From: Lacrimispora algidixylanolytica
Lineage (GTDB): Bacteria > Bacillota > Clostridia > Lachnospirales > Lachnospiraceae
Assembly (NCBI RefSeq): GCF_003609635.1
Contig: NZ_MCIA01000023.1
Location: 124,001 to 188,000 of the forward strand
Direction of reading: 5' to 3'
DNA length: 64,000 nucleotides
A program made the translations under genes and the position numbers. The notes under the pieces are model-generated. The model did no database searches and had not been told where the DNA came from. It saw nothing but the letters and a program-made list of their open reading frames with translations. Of the stretch, positions 45,504 to 54,100 are shown one piece after another; position 1 is the stretch's first letter; each line of letters starts with the position of its first letter.

Positions 45504-45510
45504 ACGTTTC

Positions 45511-46908
45511 CTATTCTACCAGCAGGTCACTTCCGTATTTTTGGCGATATTCATCTCCTGCAAGTTTACTGGTCTTATATAATTTTCCAACCTGTTCATA
45601 AAACTTCGCCTCTGGTAACACAGTTTCTACCACTGCGTTGGTTAAGTTGTAATAATCCAGATTGTGATTGATAATGTCTTTTTTCATGGTCTCATAAAGA
45701 TCCGTTCCAGGAAATGGGGTAAGTACCGTAAAACCGGCATGATAAATGGGATTATCGTTTACAAATTGAGCGACCCGGTCAAAATCCGATTCCACATATT
45801 CCGGTCTTACAATGTAATTGCCGTTGACTAAGATGCCAAGGCTATTTAAAAACTTTAAAGCAGTGGAAATATTCTCTATGGTGTTTTGTTTGTTATAAGC
45901 TTCTAGCTCTTCATTGCTGGTGGCCTCTAATCCGCAAATTGTGATCCGAAGTCCTGCTTTTACAGCAAGCTCAATAATATCTGGATGCCGAATCACGGTA
46001 TCCGTCCGCACATCCGCCAGATAATAATGGTTATTTAGCCCTTCTTCAATAATTCTGGTAAATAAAAGTCTAGCCTTTTTAATATCACCAAAGGTATTGG
46101 CATCGCAGAAACGAATAATAGGGTATTCATCCATTGTTTTTAATTCCCGGATAATGCATTCCACATCTTTGTGAAAATACCGTCCGCCAGTGGTCTGCCA
46201 GATGCTGCAAAAGTTGCATTTGTGAGTACACCCCTGAGAGGTACTGATATAGTGGATCTTTTTTCCCATCTGGCGAATGGTATAATTATATTTATCCGTC
46301 AGCTTCCGGTTTGGCATAACAGTATCCAAAATATGCTGTTCCTTAATATCCTCAGTAGTAAGGCTGCAGATGGACTGAGTATAGAAAAGGCTTGTCCCCT
46401 TATTAATTCCTAGTCCCGGTATCTTACTAAAATCTGCCAGCCAGCCATCAGCCTTAAACATCTCTATCATTTTCTTAAAGCTGTATTTACCAATTCCAAC
46501 TGTAACAAGATCAGCCTTTGAGCCAGCAAACGAATCAGGACAAAGGGTGGGATGGATACCGCCTACCATGGTTAAAATGTTCTTGTTATATTCTTTTGTC
46601 ATATTCAAGATTTTTAATACGGAATTATACTGTGCCGTGATGCAGGTGACTCCCACGAAATCAGGAGAAAATCGCTTTAACTCCTCCATATACGCCTGGG
46701 CAAAATCATACCCCTCGGTATTATCCTCTTCTGTCTTCTGATCCATAATCACCACTTCATCATTAGGAACCATACTTGCCAGTTCATTAAGAGCCAGAGG
46801 TGGCCCCACCATGACTCTTCTACCAAAGGATTTTCTCACGGCATCGTCAGCAAAATCAAACATACGAAAAACTCTGGGTATGGGAGGATTTACCAATAAT
46901 ATTTTCAT
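45511..46908 (-). CDS. Cobalamin-binding radical SAM enzyme
   Basis: A 465-residue protein. The N-terminal half (about 1-150) is a B12-binding fold without the DxHxxG motif, as in many BchE-type enzymes that bind cobalamin base-off without His. The radical SAM core starts at Cys227, Cys231 and Cys234 (CTHKCNFC). Such enzymes methylate unactivated carbon or phosphorus, or form rings. Here the target would be an intermediate or precursor of the cluster product. It starts just after the KASIII-like gene. Substrate not determinable. Confidence 0.9.
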   Translation of the reverse strand: MKILLVNPPIPRVFRMFDFADDAVRKSFGRRVMVGPPLALNELASMVPNDEVVIMDQKTEEDNTEGYDFAQAYMEELKRFSPDFVGVTCITAQYNSVLKILNMTKEYNKNILTMVGGIHPTLCPDSFAGSKADLVTVGIGKYSFKKMIEMFKADGWLADFSKIPGLGINKGTSLFYTQSICSLTTEDIKEQHILDTVMPNRKLTDKYNYTIRQMGKKIHYISTSQGCTHKCNFCSIWQTTGGRYFHKDVECIIRELKTMDEYPIIRFCDANTFGDIKKARLLFTRIIEEGLNNHYYLADVRTDTVIRHPDIIELAVKAGLRITICGLEATSNEELEAYNKQNTIENISTALKFLNSLGILVNGNYIVRPEYVESDFDRVAQFVNDNPIYHAGFTVLTPFPGTDLYETMKKDIINHNLDYYNLTNAVVETVLPEAKFYEQVGKLYKTSKLAGDEYRQKYGSDLLVE

Positions 46909-46923
46909 GTCCTGTTCCTCACT

Positions 46924-48036
46924 TTATATTTTTCTTAATGTAAAACCTGCCTGCATAAATTTACTCACCTCCATAACAAAGCTAAATATCAAATCTCCGC
47001 TCTGGTAGGTGTGTTCCTTTAACAGGTTATCAATGGAAATAAGAGCGGCAGGAGGACCTGCATACCCAACATCTTCAATGGCACTGTAAAACTGGTCTTT
47101 TCGGATACCAAGTCCAAGGCATTCTTCAATAATCAGTTCTCTTACAAATTTTGATGGCATATTTACTACAAAATGCTTTAAGTCTTTTAGATCTATATCT
47201 TTTTCATTAATCATACGAATCAAAGCATTGTGAAAGATGGATTTTCCATTTTCCTCCATCGCATAGTCCCGCATCTCATTTAGATAAATCTGACGAATAT
47301 GATGGTAGCCGTTTTCATAATCCTCTTTAGGATTGGTCCAGTGGTAAGGATAGCTGTTTCCCATGGCTGACCGCTTTTTGCTGCCAGTGGATTCAAAGTA
47401 GGTATCTTCCAAATACAAGCCCTCCTTTTCATCTTTTACCGCAGAAAATACCATAGCCCCTGCCCCATCGCAAAGATACCAACGAAGGAATATGTCTTCT
47501 TTGGTAATTAGACTCTGATTATAAAATTCCGGAATAAAACAGGAACTTGCCACGCTAGAGGAGATAACAAGCGCATTCTTATATTCCCCTGAAGCCAGCA
47601 TGATATGGGCCAACTTAATCGCTTTATAAACGGAAGTGCAGTTGGAATGAATGTGGATTTCACCACACAAGTCAATTCCCAGCTCTTCCTGGATTCTGGT
47701 GGTGATGGGCGGAATCTGGTGGGAAAAAGCACCACCATATATTAAAAGATCAATATCCTTTGCTAATACGCCAGCATCTTCCATGGCCTTTTTTGCAGCT
47801 TTGACGGACATGGTCAAATTATCATCGGTAAATGTCCTTGTCTCATTGTCAAAGGCATAGTAACAGTGGTTGATCCCAAGCATCTCTTTAATAATAGGTT
47901 GAACTCTTCCTGCCCAGTTTTTAATCTTTTTAGGTGCCTCTTGAAATTCTCCCAGATAATGATTGATTTCGTCAAAATCAATCGGATTCCCTGGAAGATA
48001 TGTACCTACGCCAGATAACTTTACATTGATTGCCAT
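46924..48036 (-). CDS. Divergent KASIII-like thiolase-fold enzyme
   Basis: A 370-residue thiolase-superfamily protein related to FabH. The active-site Cys133 is present (HSNCTSVYKA), but the usual HQAN is replaced by HFVVNMPS and the Asn-containing NTSAAS by GYAGPPAA. Enzymes with such changes (for example CerJ-like acyltransferases) transfer acyl groups without Claisen condensation. It could therefore load or release an acyl chain rather than elongate it. It lies between the crotonase and the B12-radical SAM genes. Confidence 0.85.
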   Translation of the reverse strand: MAINVKLSGVGTYLPGNPIDFDEINHYLGEFQEAPKKIKNWAGRVQPIIKEMLGINHCYYAFDNETRTFTDDNLTMSVKAAKKAMEDAGVLAKDIDLLIYGGAFSHQIPPITTRIQEELGIDLCGEIHIHSNCTSVYKAIKLAHIMLASGEYKNALVISSSVASSCFIPEFYNQSLITKEDIFLRWYLCDGAGAMVFSAVKDEKEGLYLEDTYFESTGSKKRSAMGNSYPYHWTNPKEDYENGYHHIRQIYLNEMRDYAMEENGKSIFHNALIRMINEKDIDLKDLKHFVVNMPSKFVRELIIEECLGLGIRKDQFYSAIEDVGYAGPPAALISIDNLLKEHTYQSGDLIFSFVMEVSKFMQAGFTLRKI

Positions 48037-48053
48037 CGACTTGACTCCCTTCT

Positions 48054-48761
48054 CTAACTAAAATAGTATTCTTTAAACCCATCTAAGAAATGAAACCGGT
48101 TGGCAAAACTATAATCGCTGCAATGTTCATTGATAAAAGCAATGAGTTTTCTTGCATAATCCAACGAGCTTTTTCTCTGTACCAGAAGGTCAATCATTCC
48201 CATCTGCTTTGCCTCCCTAGAATCAATTAGGCTTCCCTTTACAATCAACTCATAGGCATGAAAGAAACCTGCTTCTTCGGAAAGCCGAAAGGTTCCGTTT
48301 ACCCCTGGTAAAAGTCCAAAGGTGGATTCTGGCAATCCAAGCCTGGCACCTGATTCACAGATTCTTATATGAGAAGATAATGCAAGTTCAAATCCAGAAC
48401 CAATGCAGAAACCTCCAATGGCACTAATCACTGGAATCTTCATATGAAAGAGTTGCATAAAGCTCTCTTTACAATCCAAATACCATTCCGGATAATGGGT
48501 CACCGCACCATCTTCTACTATAGTATGAGAACTAATAAACTCTAGGAGTTCTCCAACATCCGCCCCAGAACTAAAATGCCTTCCGCTCCCATATATGATG
48601 ATCCCAGAAGCATTGGTGGTTAAGGCATACTCCTTTATAACCATTGAAATTTCCATGAGAAACTGGGATTTCATTTTATTGGCTGGGGGCATATTGATAC
48701 AAAGATATGCTATACCTTCTGATTCTTCATATATAATAGTCTCAAATTCATGTCTCATCAC
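48054..48761 (-). CDS. Enoyl-CoA hydratase/isomerase (crotonase family)
   Basis: A 235-residue crotonase. Oxyanion-hole residues are in HFSSGADV and GGFCIGSG; both catalytic acids are present, Glu125 (GFELAL) and Glu145 (GLPEST), spaced 20 apart as in the classic hydratase. It can thus add or remove water at a 2-enoyl thioester, or isomerise it. It overlaps the degenerate crotonase gene by four bases; the pair may form a heteromer. Confidence 0.9.
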   Translation of the reverse strand: MMRHEFETIIYEESEGIAYLCINMPPANKMKSQFLMEISMVIKEYALTTNASGIIIYGSGRHFSSGADVGELLEFISSHTIVEDGAVTHYPEWYLDCKESFMQLFHMKIPVISAIGGFCIGSGFELALSSHIRICESGARLGLPESTFGLLPGVNGTFRLSEEAGFFHAYELIVKGSLIDSREAKQMGMIDLLVQRKSSLDYARKLIAFINEHCSDYSFANRFHFLDGFKEYYFS

Positions 48762-49378
48762 TTCTTATCTTCCTCAGTTTTCAAAAGGGCCAGTTGACAA
48801 AAACAACTGGGTTCTGGATCGGTTATGAGTGTCTTGCCAAACAGACAGCAGTCTTTATAAGCATTCATACAGCTTTTGATCCCATAAAGCTGTTCTCTTG
48901 TCCTGTCCATTGTAAGACTTCGAATTTCTGATTCCAAATCTTCAATTAAGCTTTCTTTTCTTAAAAAAGCATTGGCAAAACCATAGTTTTGGAGTTCCTG
49001 ATAATCTAGGATCCTGGCTTCCTTCCCCAGTGAAGTTTTGGGAGAAAATAGTAGGTGCAGAAATCGGAGACCATTCTCATGTTTCGGGTCAAATTGCAAA
49101 GCCCCGCCATTGGAGACAAAACACAGATCAAAAACATACATCTTCTCGTATAGACTCATAGAAAATTCACAGTCAATGATCAGAATAGCTATGATATTTG
49201 GATCAAATAAGATTCTTTTTACCTGCTCAAATTCTGTGTCTTCCATAGCGTTAAAACAGTCTTTTTTCAGATGCAAAACTATGGTGTTTCTCTCCCCTAT
49301 TTCAGTGGTTCCGCTTACAAGTGGCGCTAAATCCCTGACCGTTTTAATCTGGCAGATTAACAAATGCTTGTCCATCAA
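48758..49378 (-). CDS. Degenerate crotonase-like protein
   Basis: A 206-residue protein that keeps the start of a crotonase fold (VLHLKKDCFNAMEDTEFEQV, then IIAILIIDCE) but lacks the GAD and GG oxyanion loops and both catalytic Glu residues. It is therefore probably non-catalytic. It is encoded between a thioesterase and an active crotonase with 1-base and overlapping joins, so it may be a structural partner, comparable to inactive crotonase subunits such as DpgB. Sequence similarity is weak, hence the moderate confidence in the family. Confidence 0.65.
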   Translation of the reverse strand: MMDKHLLICQIKTVRDLAPLVSGTTEIGERNTIVLHLKKDCFNAMEDTEFEQVKRILFDPNIIAILIIDCEFSMSLYEKMYVFDLCFVSNGGALQFDPKHENGLRFLHLLFSPKTSLGKEARILDYQELQNYGFANAFLRKESLIEDLESEIRSLTMDRTREQLYGIKSCMNAYKDCCLFGKTLITDPEPSCFCQLALLKTEEDKK

Positions 49379-49379
49379 A

Positions 49380-49805
49380 TCATTCCCCCCTATGGGCTAT
49401 GATTGGTTCTTCGGCTAGAAAAACTTCTTTGATATGAGGTGGAATATCATATACAAGGCGATCCTCAGACACTAAAAGCATCTTTACCTTTGCTTTCATC
49501 ATGGTAGATTTTCGATCGTTGCACACTGCTTTATGATCTGATACAATATAGTTATTTTCAATCCAATAACGGCTGGTTATGACAAACTTATCAAATAGCT
49601 TCAATTCTTTGATGTATTTAACGTTTACCTCTATGACAACCGGGTATAGCTTTTCCCGTTCTAAGTCCTCCATCATGGAAAATTCACGAAAAAAATTCCA
49701 GCGCACGGTTTCTAAATAGTTTAAATAAACGGAATTATTTACATGTTTGAAAGAATCCAGTTCATGTCCCTGAACTTCAAACCAACACTGATTGGTTAAA
49801 ATAAT
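49380..49805 (-). CDS. Hotdog-fold acyl thioesterase (4HBT type) with non-standard start
   Basis: A roughly 141-residue 4-hydroxybenzoyl-CoA thioesterase-like protein. The family motif spans the region before the first standard start codon (GTG at 49706): reading upstream in frame gives WFEVQGHELDSFKHVNNSVY, then LNYLE. The catalytic Asp17 and HVNN are thus outside any ATG/GTG/TTG-started product. The first in-frame codons after the previous stop that fit are ATT at 49805 or 49802, with GGCAGGAG five to eight bases upstream. An out-of-frame ATG sits at 49810. Either an ATT start or a small indel is implied. Confidence 0.75.
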   Translation of the reverse strand: MILTNQCWFEVQGHELDSFKHVNNSVYLNYLETVRWNFFREFSMMEDLEREKLYPVVIEVNVKYIKELKLFDKFVITSRYWIENNYIVSDHKAVCNDRKSTMMKAKVKMLLVSEDRLVYDIPPHIKEVFLAEEPIIAHRGE

Positions 49806-49818
49806 ATCATCTCCTGCC

Positions 49819-50565
49819 CTATCCCATATCCATGGTTTTTATCAGCTCCGTAAAATTTTTGCTTTCTTTCTCGTACATGGGCAAGCAATCAGTCCATGGC
49901 TGGTCCAGCATTCCACTCAAGTATTCCATTTGTTTGCCAGAGCAGTGATTCACCATTCCCTCAATCAGCTCCACGGCTTTTTGAAACGCTTCCTTTTTAC
50001 CAGTTATCTCATCTGTCAGACCAATACGCATCGCATCCTCACTGGTTATCATATTTCCTGATGAGATCAACCTTTTTGCAGCCCTCTGCCCAATTAGGGC
50101 AGGAAGTCTTATGGTACCTCCAAACCCTGGCAAAAGACCCAGGGTGACTTCCGGAAAGGAAAACAAAGCATTTTCTGCCGCCAGTCGGTAATTACAGCTA
50201 AGGGCAATCTCAAGCCCAGCTCCAAAGCAGGCACCTTCGATTGCAGCCACTGTTATAAGTGGCAGGGCTTCTATATAAGATAAGATCTTTTTTCCCTCAT
50301 TCAGTTCTTTTTCCAGAATCTCCGGACAACCCTTATACTCCCTAATCCGGTTTACATTGGCGCCCTTGCTAAAGTTCCTTCCTTCTCCCGTAAGTATTAA
50401 TCCCTTAAACTTATAATTATTAAGCCACTGTTTCAGTTGAAAAAGATCCAGAAAAATGGCATGATCCACCAGATTATCTCTTCCATTATGAAGTCTTAGA
50501 ACGCCGATATTCTCTCCCACGGTATCATATTGAACCATGGGAGCAGACTCTGTGTTTATGATCAT
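49819..50565 (-). CDS. Enoyl-CoA hydratase/isomerase (crotonase family)
   Basis: A 248-residue crotonase. The oxyanion loops are NFSKGANV and GACFGAG, and the catalytic acids are Glu119 and Glu139, 20 residues apart, so it should be an active hydratase/dehydratase. It overlaps the ACP gene by four bases, which suggests it acts on an ACP-bound chain. With the 3-hydroxyacyl-CoA dehydrogenase of the operon it could replace FabG/FabZ for beta-carbon processing. Confidence 0.9.
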   Translation of the reverse strand: MIINTESAPMVQYDTVGENIGVLRLHNGRDNLVDHAIFLDLFQLKQWLNNYKFKGLILTGEGRNFSKGANVNRIREYKGCPEILEKELNEGKKILSYIEALPLITVAAIEGACFGAGLEIALSCNYRLAAENALFSFPEVTLGLLPGFGGTIRLPALIGQRAAKRLISSGNMITSEDAMRIGLTDEITGKKEAFQKAVELIEGMVNHCSGKQMEYLSGMLDQPWTDCLPMYEKESKNFTELIKTMDMG

Positions 50566-50867
50566 AGCACCTCTACAATATCGTTTTCCTTTTCATAAAC
50601 CAAATAAGCAGTTTCAACCACTTCTTTGATGGTATTTGCCGGGTTTTTAAGCAGATATTTTCCAATGTTCTGCATCTGGATGTTTAAACTATATTTCTTT
50701 TTTAATTGCTCGATCATCTCAACAAACATAAGAGAATCTCCATCTAAATCATCAATTACAGATAAATCTCCCTTAAGTTCTGTTACAGGAACCTCACACT
50801 CATCTGCTAAAAATGAGTACACCATCTCTTTGATTTCTTTTTTTGTCTCTTCATTTAATTGTCTCAT
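50562..50867 (-). CDS. Acyl carrier protein
   Basis: A 101-residue carrier protein. The phosphopantetheine site is Ser45 in LDGDSLMFVE; the surrounding helices are acidic as usual. It is a little longer than FabC-type ACP (about 77). It overlaps the downstream crotonase gene. It is one of two ACPs in the operon, with different sequences, so they may carry different intermediates (starter and extender, or main chain and side step). AAGGAG lies upstream. Confidence 0.92.
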   Translation of the reverse strand: MRQLNEETKKEIKEMVYSFLADECEVPVTELKGDLSVIDDLDGDSLMFVEMIEQLKKKYSLNIQMQNIGKYLLKNPANTIKEVVETAYLVYEKENDIVEVL

Positions 50868-50891
50868 AGGTATCTCCTTTGTTCTTTTCTA

Positions 50892-51764
50892 TTATTCTTT
50901 GATATTTTTTAAAAATAAGTAAAGGCATCTACTTAAAATAACTGCAATCACCAGAAAGACTACAAGTTCAGAACCATCAGTAGATAATCCATTGACTGCC
51001 TGATTGATAAACATGGCAATAATTACAATGACAAGGACCATTTGCTTAATTACCATAACTGGTGCTAAGAGGTAGCCAAACTTATTCTTTTTCATTAGTA
51101 AAATTCCTGCTAGAATTCCGGTTGGTAGTAAGATGGCAAGGTCTAGAGCCTGAATGACCATAGTGGTGTAATGTTCCAGCTCCCCTGGGACTTCCTGATT
51201 AATCAGGGGAATGCATATTCTCTTTAGCCACATCATGGATGCCGCTACCGCTGTTACAATGAGGATACCCCCTACAAACTTCTCCGGAAATTTCGTATCT
51301 AATCTGGATTGTATATCTTCCTCCCATAGGGACAGGAATGTCAGAATAAAAGCGAAAAAACAAGTAGACATCAATGCCACATATACGAGAAATAACCCGT
51401 TATACATTGCTCCAAAGGAATAAGTTGTATAGGTGTAAAGTAGGTATCCCAAAAATCCCAGAAGAAGAAATCTTCCTTTTAAAGAACCTCTCCTCGCAAT
51501 GAGGAACGACCATAACAAAAAAGGAATTCCAAGAAAAAGGGTTATCCCATCCTGAGCTCTTGCCTGTAATGCCATGGATACGGATTCATTCTTATAAAGC
51601 CCCTGTCCATATACCATCACCAGATTTTGGTGGAGGGACCGCAAAGGGACTTCTTTCCCTCCTCCTGCTAAAAAGATCCCGCAGGCAGCTGCAATGCCAG
51701 CCAGTATTACAATCAATATGGTTAAGTAACCTACTGCATTTTTATATCTCATCATTTTCCCCAT
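50892..51764 (-). CDS. Multi-pass membrane protein of unknown function
   Basis: A 290-residue protein with about seven or eight hydrophobic segments and short loops; one larger outer loop follows the first segment (about 35-65). Family not recognised. It overlaps the iorB gene by 23 bases and precedes an ACP gene, so it is part of the operon. It could export or flip the lipid-like product, or be an acceptor membrane enzyme. There are no transporter ATPase motifs. Confidence 0.7.
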   Translation of the reverse strand: MGKMMRYKNAVGYLTILIVILAGIAAACGIFLAGGGKEVPLRSLHQNLVMVYGQGLYKNESVSMALQARAQDGITLFLGIPFLLWSFLIARRGSLKGRFLLLGFLGYLLYTYTTYSFGAMYNGLFLVYVALMSTCFFAFILTFLSLWEEDIQSRLDTKFPEKFVGGILIVTAVAASMMWLKRICIPLINQEVPGELEHYTTMVIQALDLAILLPTGILAGILLMKKNKFGYLLAPVMVIKQMVLVIVIIAMFINQAVNGLSTDGSELVVFLVIAVILSRCLYLFLKNIKE

Positions 51765-52344
51765 TTGATTTTGTTAATTGACTCATTTCAAATCCGATTT
51801 TAAAAGCTTTCAAATTAATATCTGCCAGCTTATCCGGCACCGATTCTTTTATTGCGGTATGCCATTTCTCTTCTTCAATGTCTGTGGTGGAAGCAAGCGC
51901 TCCGATTAAAACCACATTAATCGTCTTTGGATTTCCAGCTTCCCTAGCATAGGTAAGGGCATCAATAACCTTATAATGGATTGGCAGCGCTTGAATTCGT
52001 TCTTCTAAATCCTCTGGATATTCTGCAGTGCCAGTGATGACCGGCATAGGATCAATGCGCTGGCTACTGGTGATTAAGGTTCCGCCTGGTTTTAACCATT
52101 CCACATACCTAGCCCCCTCAAGCATCTCAAAGGCAAGAATTATATCCGCTGTTCCTTTTTCTATGATAGGTGAATGAATCTTTTCGCCAAACCTCACATA
52201 AGTGACAACACTTCCACCTCTTTGAGACATGCCATGCACCTCGGAAACCTTTACATCAAGCCCGCTGTTTTGTGCCATCTTACCCAGAATTCTGCTGGCG
52301 AGCACAGCACCCTGACCGCCAACTGCCGCTAAAAGAATATTCAT
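51742..52344 (-). CDS. iorB: Indolepyruvate ferredoxin oxidoreductase, beta subunit
   Basis: A 200-residue gamma/beta-type subunit of 2-oxoacid ferredoxin oxidoreductases. The family pattern GGQGAVLASRILGKMAQ near residue 9 and SEVHGMSQRGGSVVTYVRFG are present. It works with IorA, encoded 15 bases upstream, to convert arylpyruvates (indole-, phenyl-, hydroxyphenylpyruvate) to arylacetyl-CoA with ferredoxin reduction. In this operon its product may be a starter unit. Confidence 0.93.
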   Translation of the reverse strand: MNILLAAVGGQGAVLASRILGKMAQNSGLDVKVSEVHGMSQRGGSVVTYVRFGEKIHSPIIEKGTADIILAFEMLEGARYVEWLKPGGTLITSSQRIDPMPVITGTAEYPEDLEERIQALPIHYKVIDALTYAREAGNPKTINVVLIGALASTTDIEEEKWHTAIKESVPDKLADINLKAFKIGFEMSQLTKSNGENDEI

Positions 52345-52359
52345 CTCATATCTCCCCTC

Positions 52360-54093
52360 TTATGCCTCTTTTTTAATGGCATCAAATTCGCAAATTCTAG
52401 TGCAAAGTTCACAACCAACACAAAGATCTTTTTTAATCTCTGCTTTACCACTAGAAAATGATATGGCTGGACATCCGATTTTCATACATGCTTTGCAGCC
52501 TTTGCAGCCGGTGATGCTTAGAGGCTCATGGATTAGAGAAGCATTTTTAAGGAGTACACAAGGACGCTTAGTGATGATTACAGATGGTTCTTCGGCCTGA
52601 GTTTCCTCTAGAACGATTCGCTCCAGCTCTGTAATATCATGAGCATCGACGGTTTGAATTCTTTTGATGCCAATGGCCTTTGCTAGAGCTACAAAATCAA
52701 CCGCATGGCTTTTTTCGCCTCGAATGGTACAGCCAGTTCCTGGGTGATCTTGGTGCCCGGTCATGGCTGTGGTTGAATTATCAAGTATGATAACCGTAGT
52801 ATTTCCCTGATTATATACCACATCAATTAAGGCTGTGATGCCGGAATGAATAAAGGTGGAATCCCCGATCACCGCTACAGTTTTTTTGGAAAACTCTTTT
52901 CCTCTGGCCTTCTCAAACCCAAAGGCCATTCCGATACTGGCTCCCATGCAGATGGACGTATCCATGGCGCTTAATGGTGCAAATGCCGCTAGGGTATAAC
53001 AGCCGATATCCCCGGAAACATGAAGCTTTAGCTTTTTCAAAACATAAAATACCCCTCTGTGATGACACCCAGGACAGAGAACTGGAGGCCTTACAGGGAT
53101 TTCTTTTGACAGTTCAGACTTCACTCCATCTATGGTTTTCCTTAGCACCGATGCCCGGACGATTTCCTGGTTTAACTCACCGATAATAGGAATTACTTCT
53201 TTTCCAATAACCGACAACCCCCAGGACTTAATCTTTTCTTCCATAATGGGTTCCAGCTCCTCAATGACATAAACAATCTTACAGTTTTTAATAAATTCCG
53301 TAATTTTTTTCCTGGGAAGAGGATAGGAAAGTCCAAGTTTTAAATAAGAAGCATCTGGAAGCACCTCCTTGGAATATTGATACGCAATACCACTGGTAAT
53401 GATTCCGATATCCCTATTCTTATATTCCACCGTATTAAGCTCTGTGGTCTCTGCGAATTCTTCCAGTTTTCTTAACCGTTCCTCAGCTATGACTCTTCTC
53501 TTTTTCGCAACTGCCGGAGCCACAATGTACTTGTTTGGATTTTTGTCATATTCTTTTAGCTGGTATGGAACCTTTTCTTGAAGCTCCACCATGCTTTGAG
53601 AATGGGAAATCCTCGTATTGAGCCTAAGAATCACCGGCGTGTCAAATGTCTCACTGATCTTTAATCCATGGCCCACAAAATCTTTGCACTCCTGGCTGTC
53701 CGATGGCTCAAGAACCGGGACTTTTGCCGCCATCCCATAATATCTGGTATCCTGCTCATTCTGGGAACTGTGCTGGCTTGGATCATCCGCAACCGCAAGC
53801 AACAGACCTGCGTTCACTCCCGGATAGGAAATTGACATAAGAGCATCAGCCGCTACATTCAGCCCCACATGTTTCATGGAAACAATGGTTCTTGCTCCTG
53901 CAATGGAAGCTCCAATTCCTACCTCCAGGGCCACTTTCTCATTGGGGGACCATTCTGTGTTAATGTTTTCATATTTTTTGATATTCTCTGTTATTTCCGT
54001 ACTTGGCGTACCCGGATAGGCAGATGCAACTGTTACTCCATATTCAAAAGCGCCTCTTGCAACTGCTTCATTTCCTAAGAGTATATTTTTCAT
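52360..54093 (-). CDS. iorA: Indolepyruvate ferredoxin oxidoreductase, alpha subunit
   Basis: A 577-residue enzyme that decarboxylates arylpyruvates with thiamine diphosphate. It includes an N-terminal pyrimidine-binding domain, a TPP-binding core (GDIGCYTLAAF, VIGDSTFIHSG, IILDN) near residues 360-440, and a C-terminal ferredoxin domain with CKGCKACMKIGCP and CVGCELCTRICEF. Products are arylacetyl-CoA, CO2 and reduced ferredoxin. Its placement inside the biosynthetic cluster instead of in amino-acid catabolism is unusual. Confidence 0.95.
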   Translation of the reverse strand: MKNILLGNEAVARGAFEYGVTVASAYPGTPSTEITENIKKYENINTEWSPNEKVALEVGIGASIAGARTIVSMKHVGLNVAADALMSISYPGVNAGLLLAVADDPSQHSSQNEQDTRYYGMAAKVPVLEPSDSQECKDFVGHGLKISETFDTPVILRLNTRISHSQSMVELQEKVPYQLKEYDKNPNKYIVAPAVAKKRRVIAEERLRKLEEFAETTELNTVEYKNRDIGIITSGIAYQYSKEVLPDASYLKLGLSYPLPRKKITEFIKNCKIVYVIEELEPIMEEKIKSWGLSVIGKEVIPIIGELNQEIVRASVLRKTIDGVKSELSKEIPVRPPVLCPGCHHRGVFYVLKKLKLHVSGDIGCYTLAAFAPLSAMDTSICMGASIGMAFGFEKARGKEFSKKTVAVIGDSTFIHSGITALIDVVYNQGNTTVIILDNSTTAMTGHQDHPGTGCTIRGEKSHAVDFVALAKAIGIKRIQTVDAHDITELERIVLEETQAEEPSVIITKRPCVLLKNASLIHEPLSITGCKGCKACMKIGCPAISFSSGKAEIKKDLCVGCELCTRICEFDAIKKEA

Positions 54094-54100
54094 ACATGTA

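Noticed and set aside
43160-50867. HMG-CoA-synthase beta-branching cassette (KASIII-like, two crotonases, ACP, ketosynthase)
   Set aside because: The gene count is suggestive, but the ketosynthase keeps its active Cys rather than the decarboxylating change, and the KASIII-like protein lacks recognisable HMG-CoA synthase motifs. No modular synthase is present to be branched.
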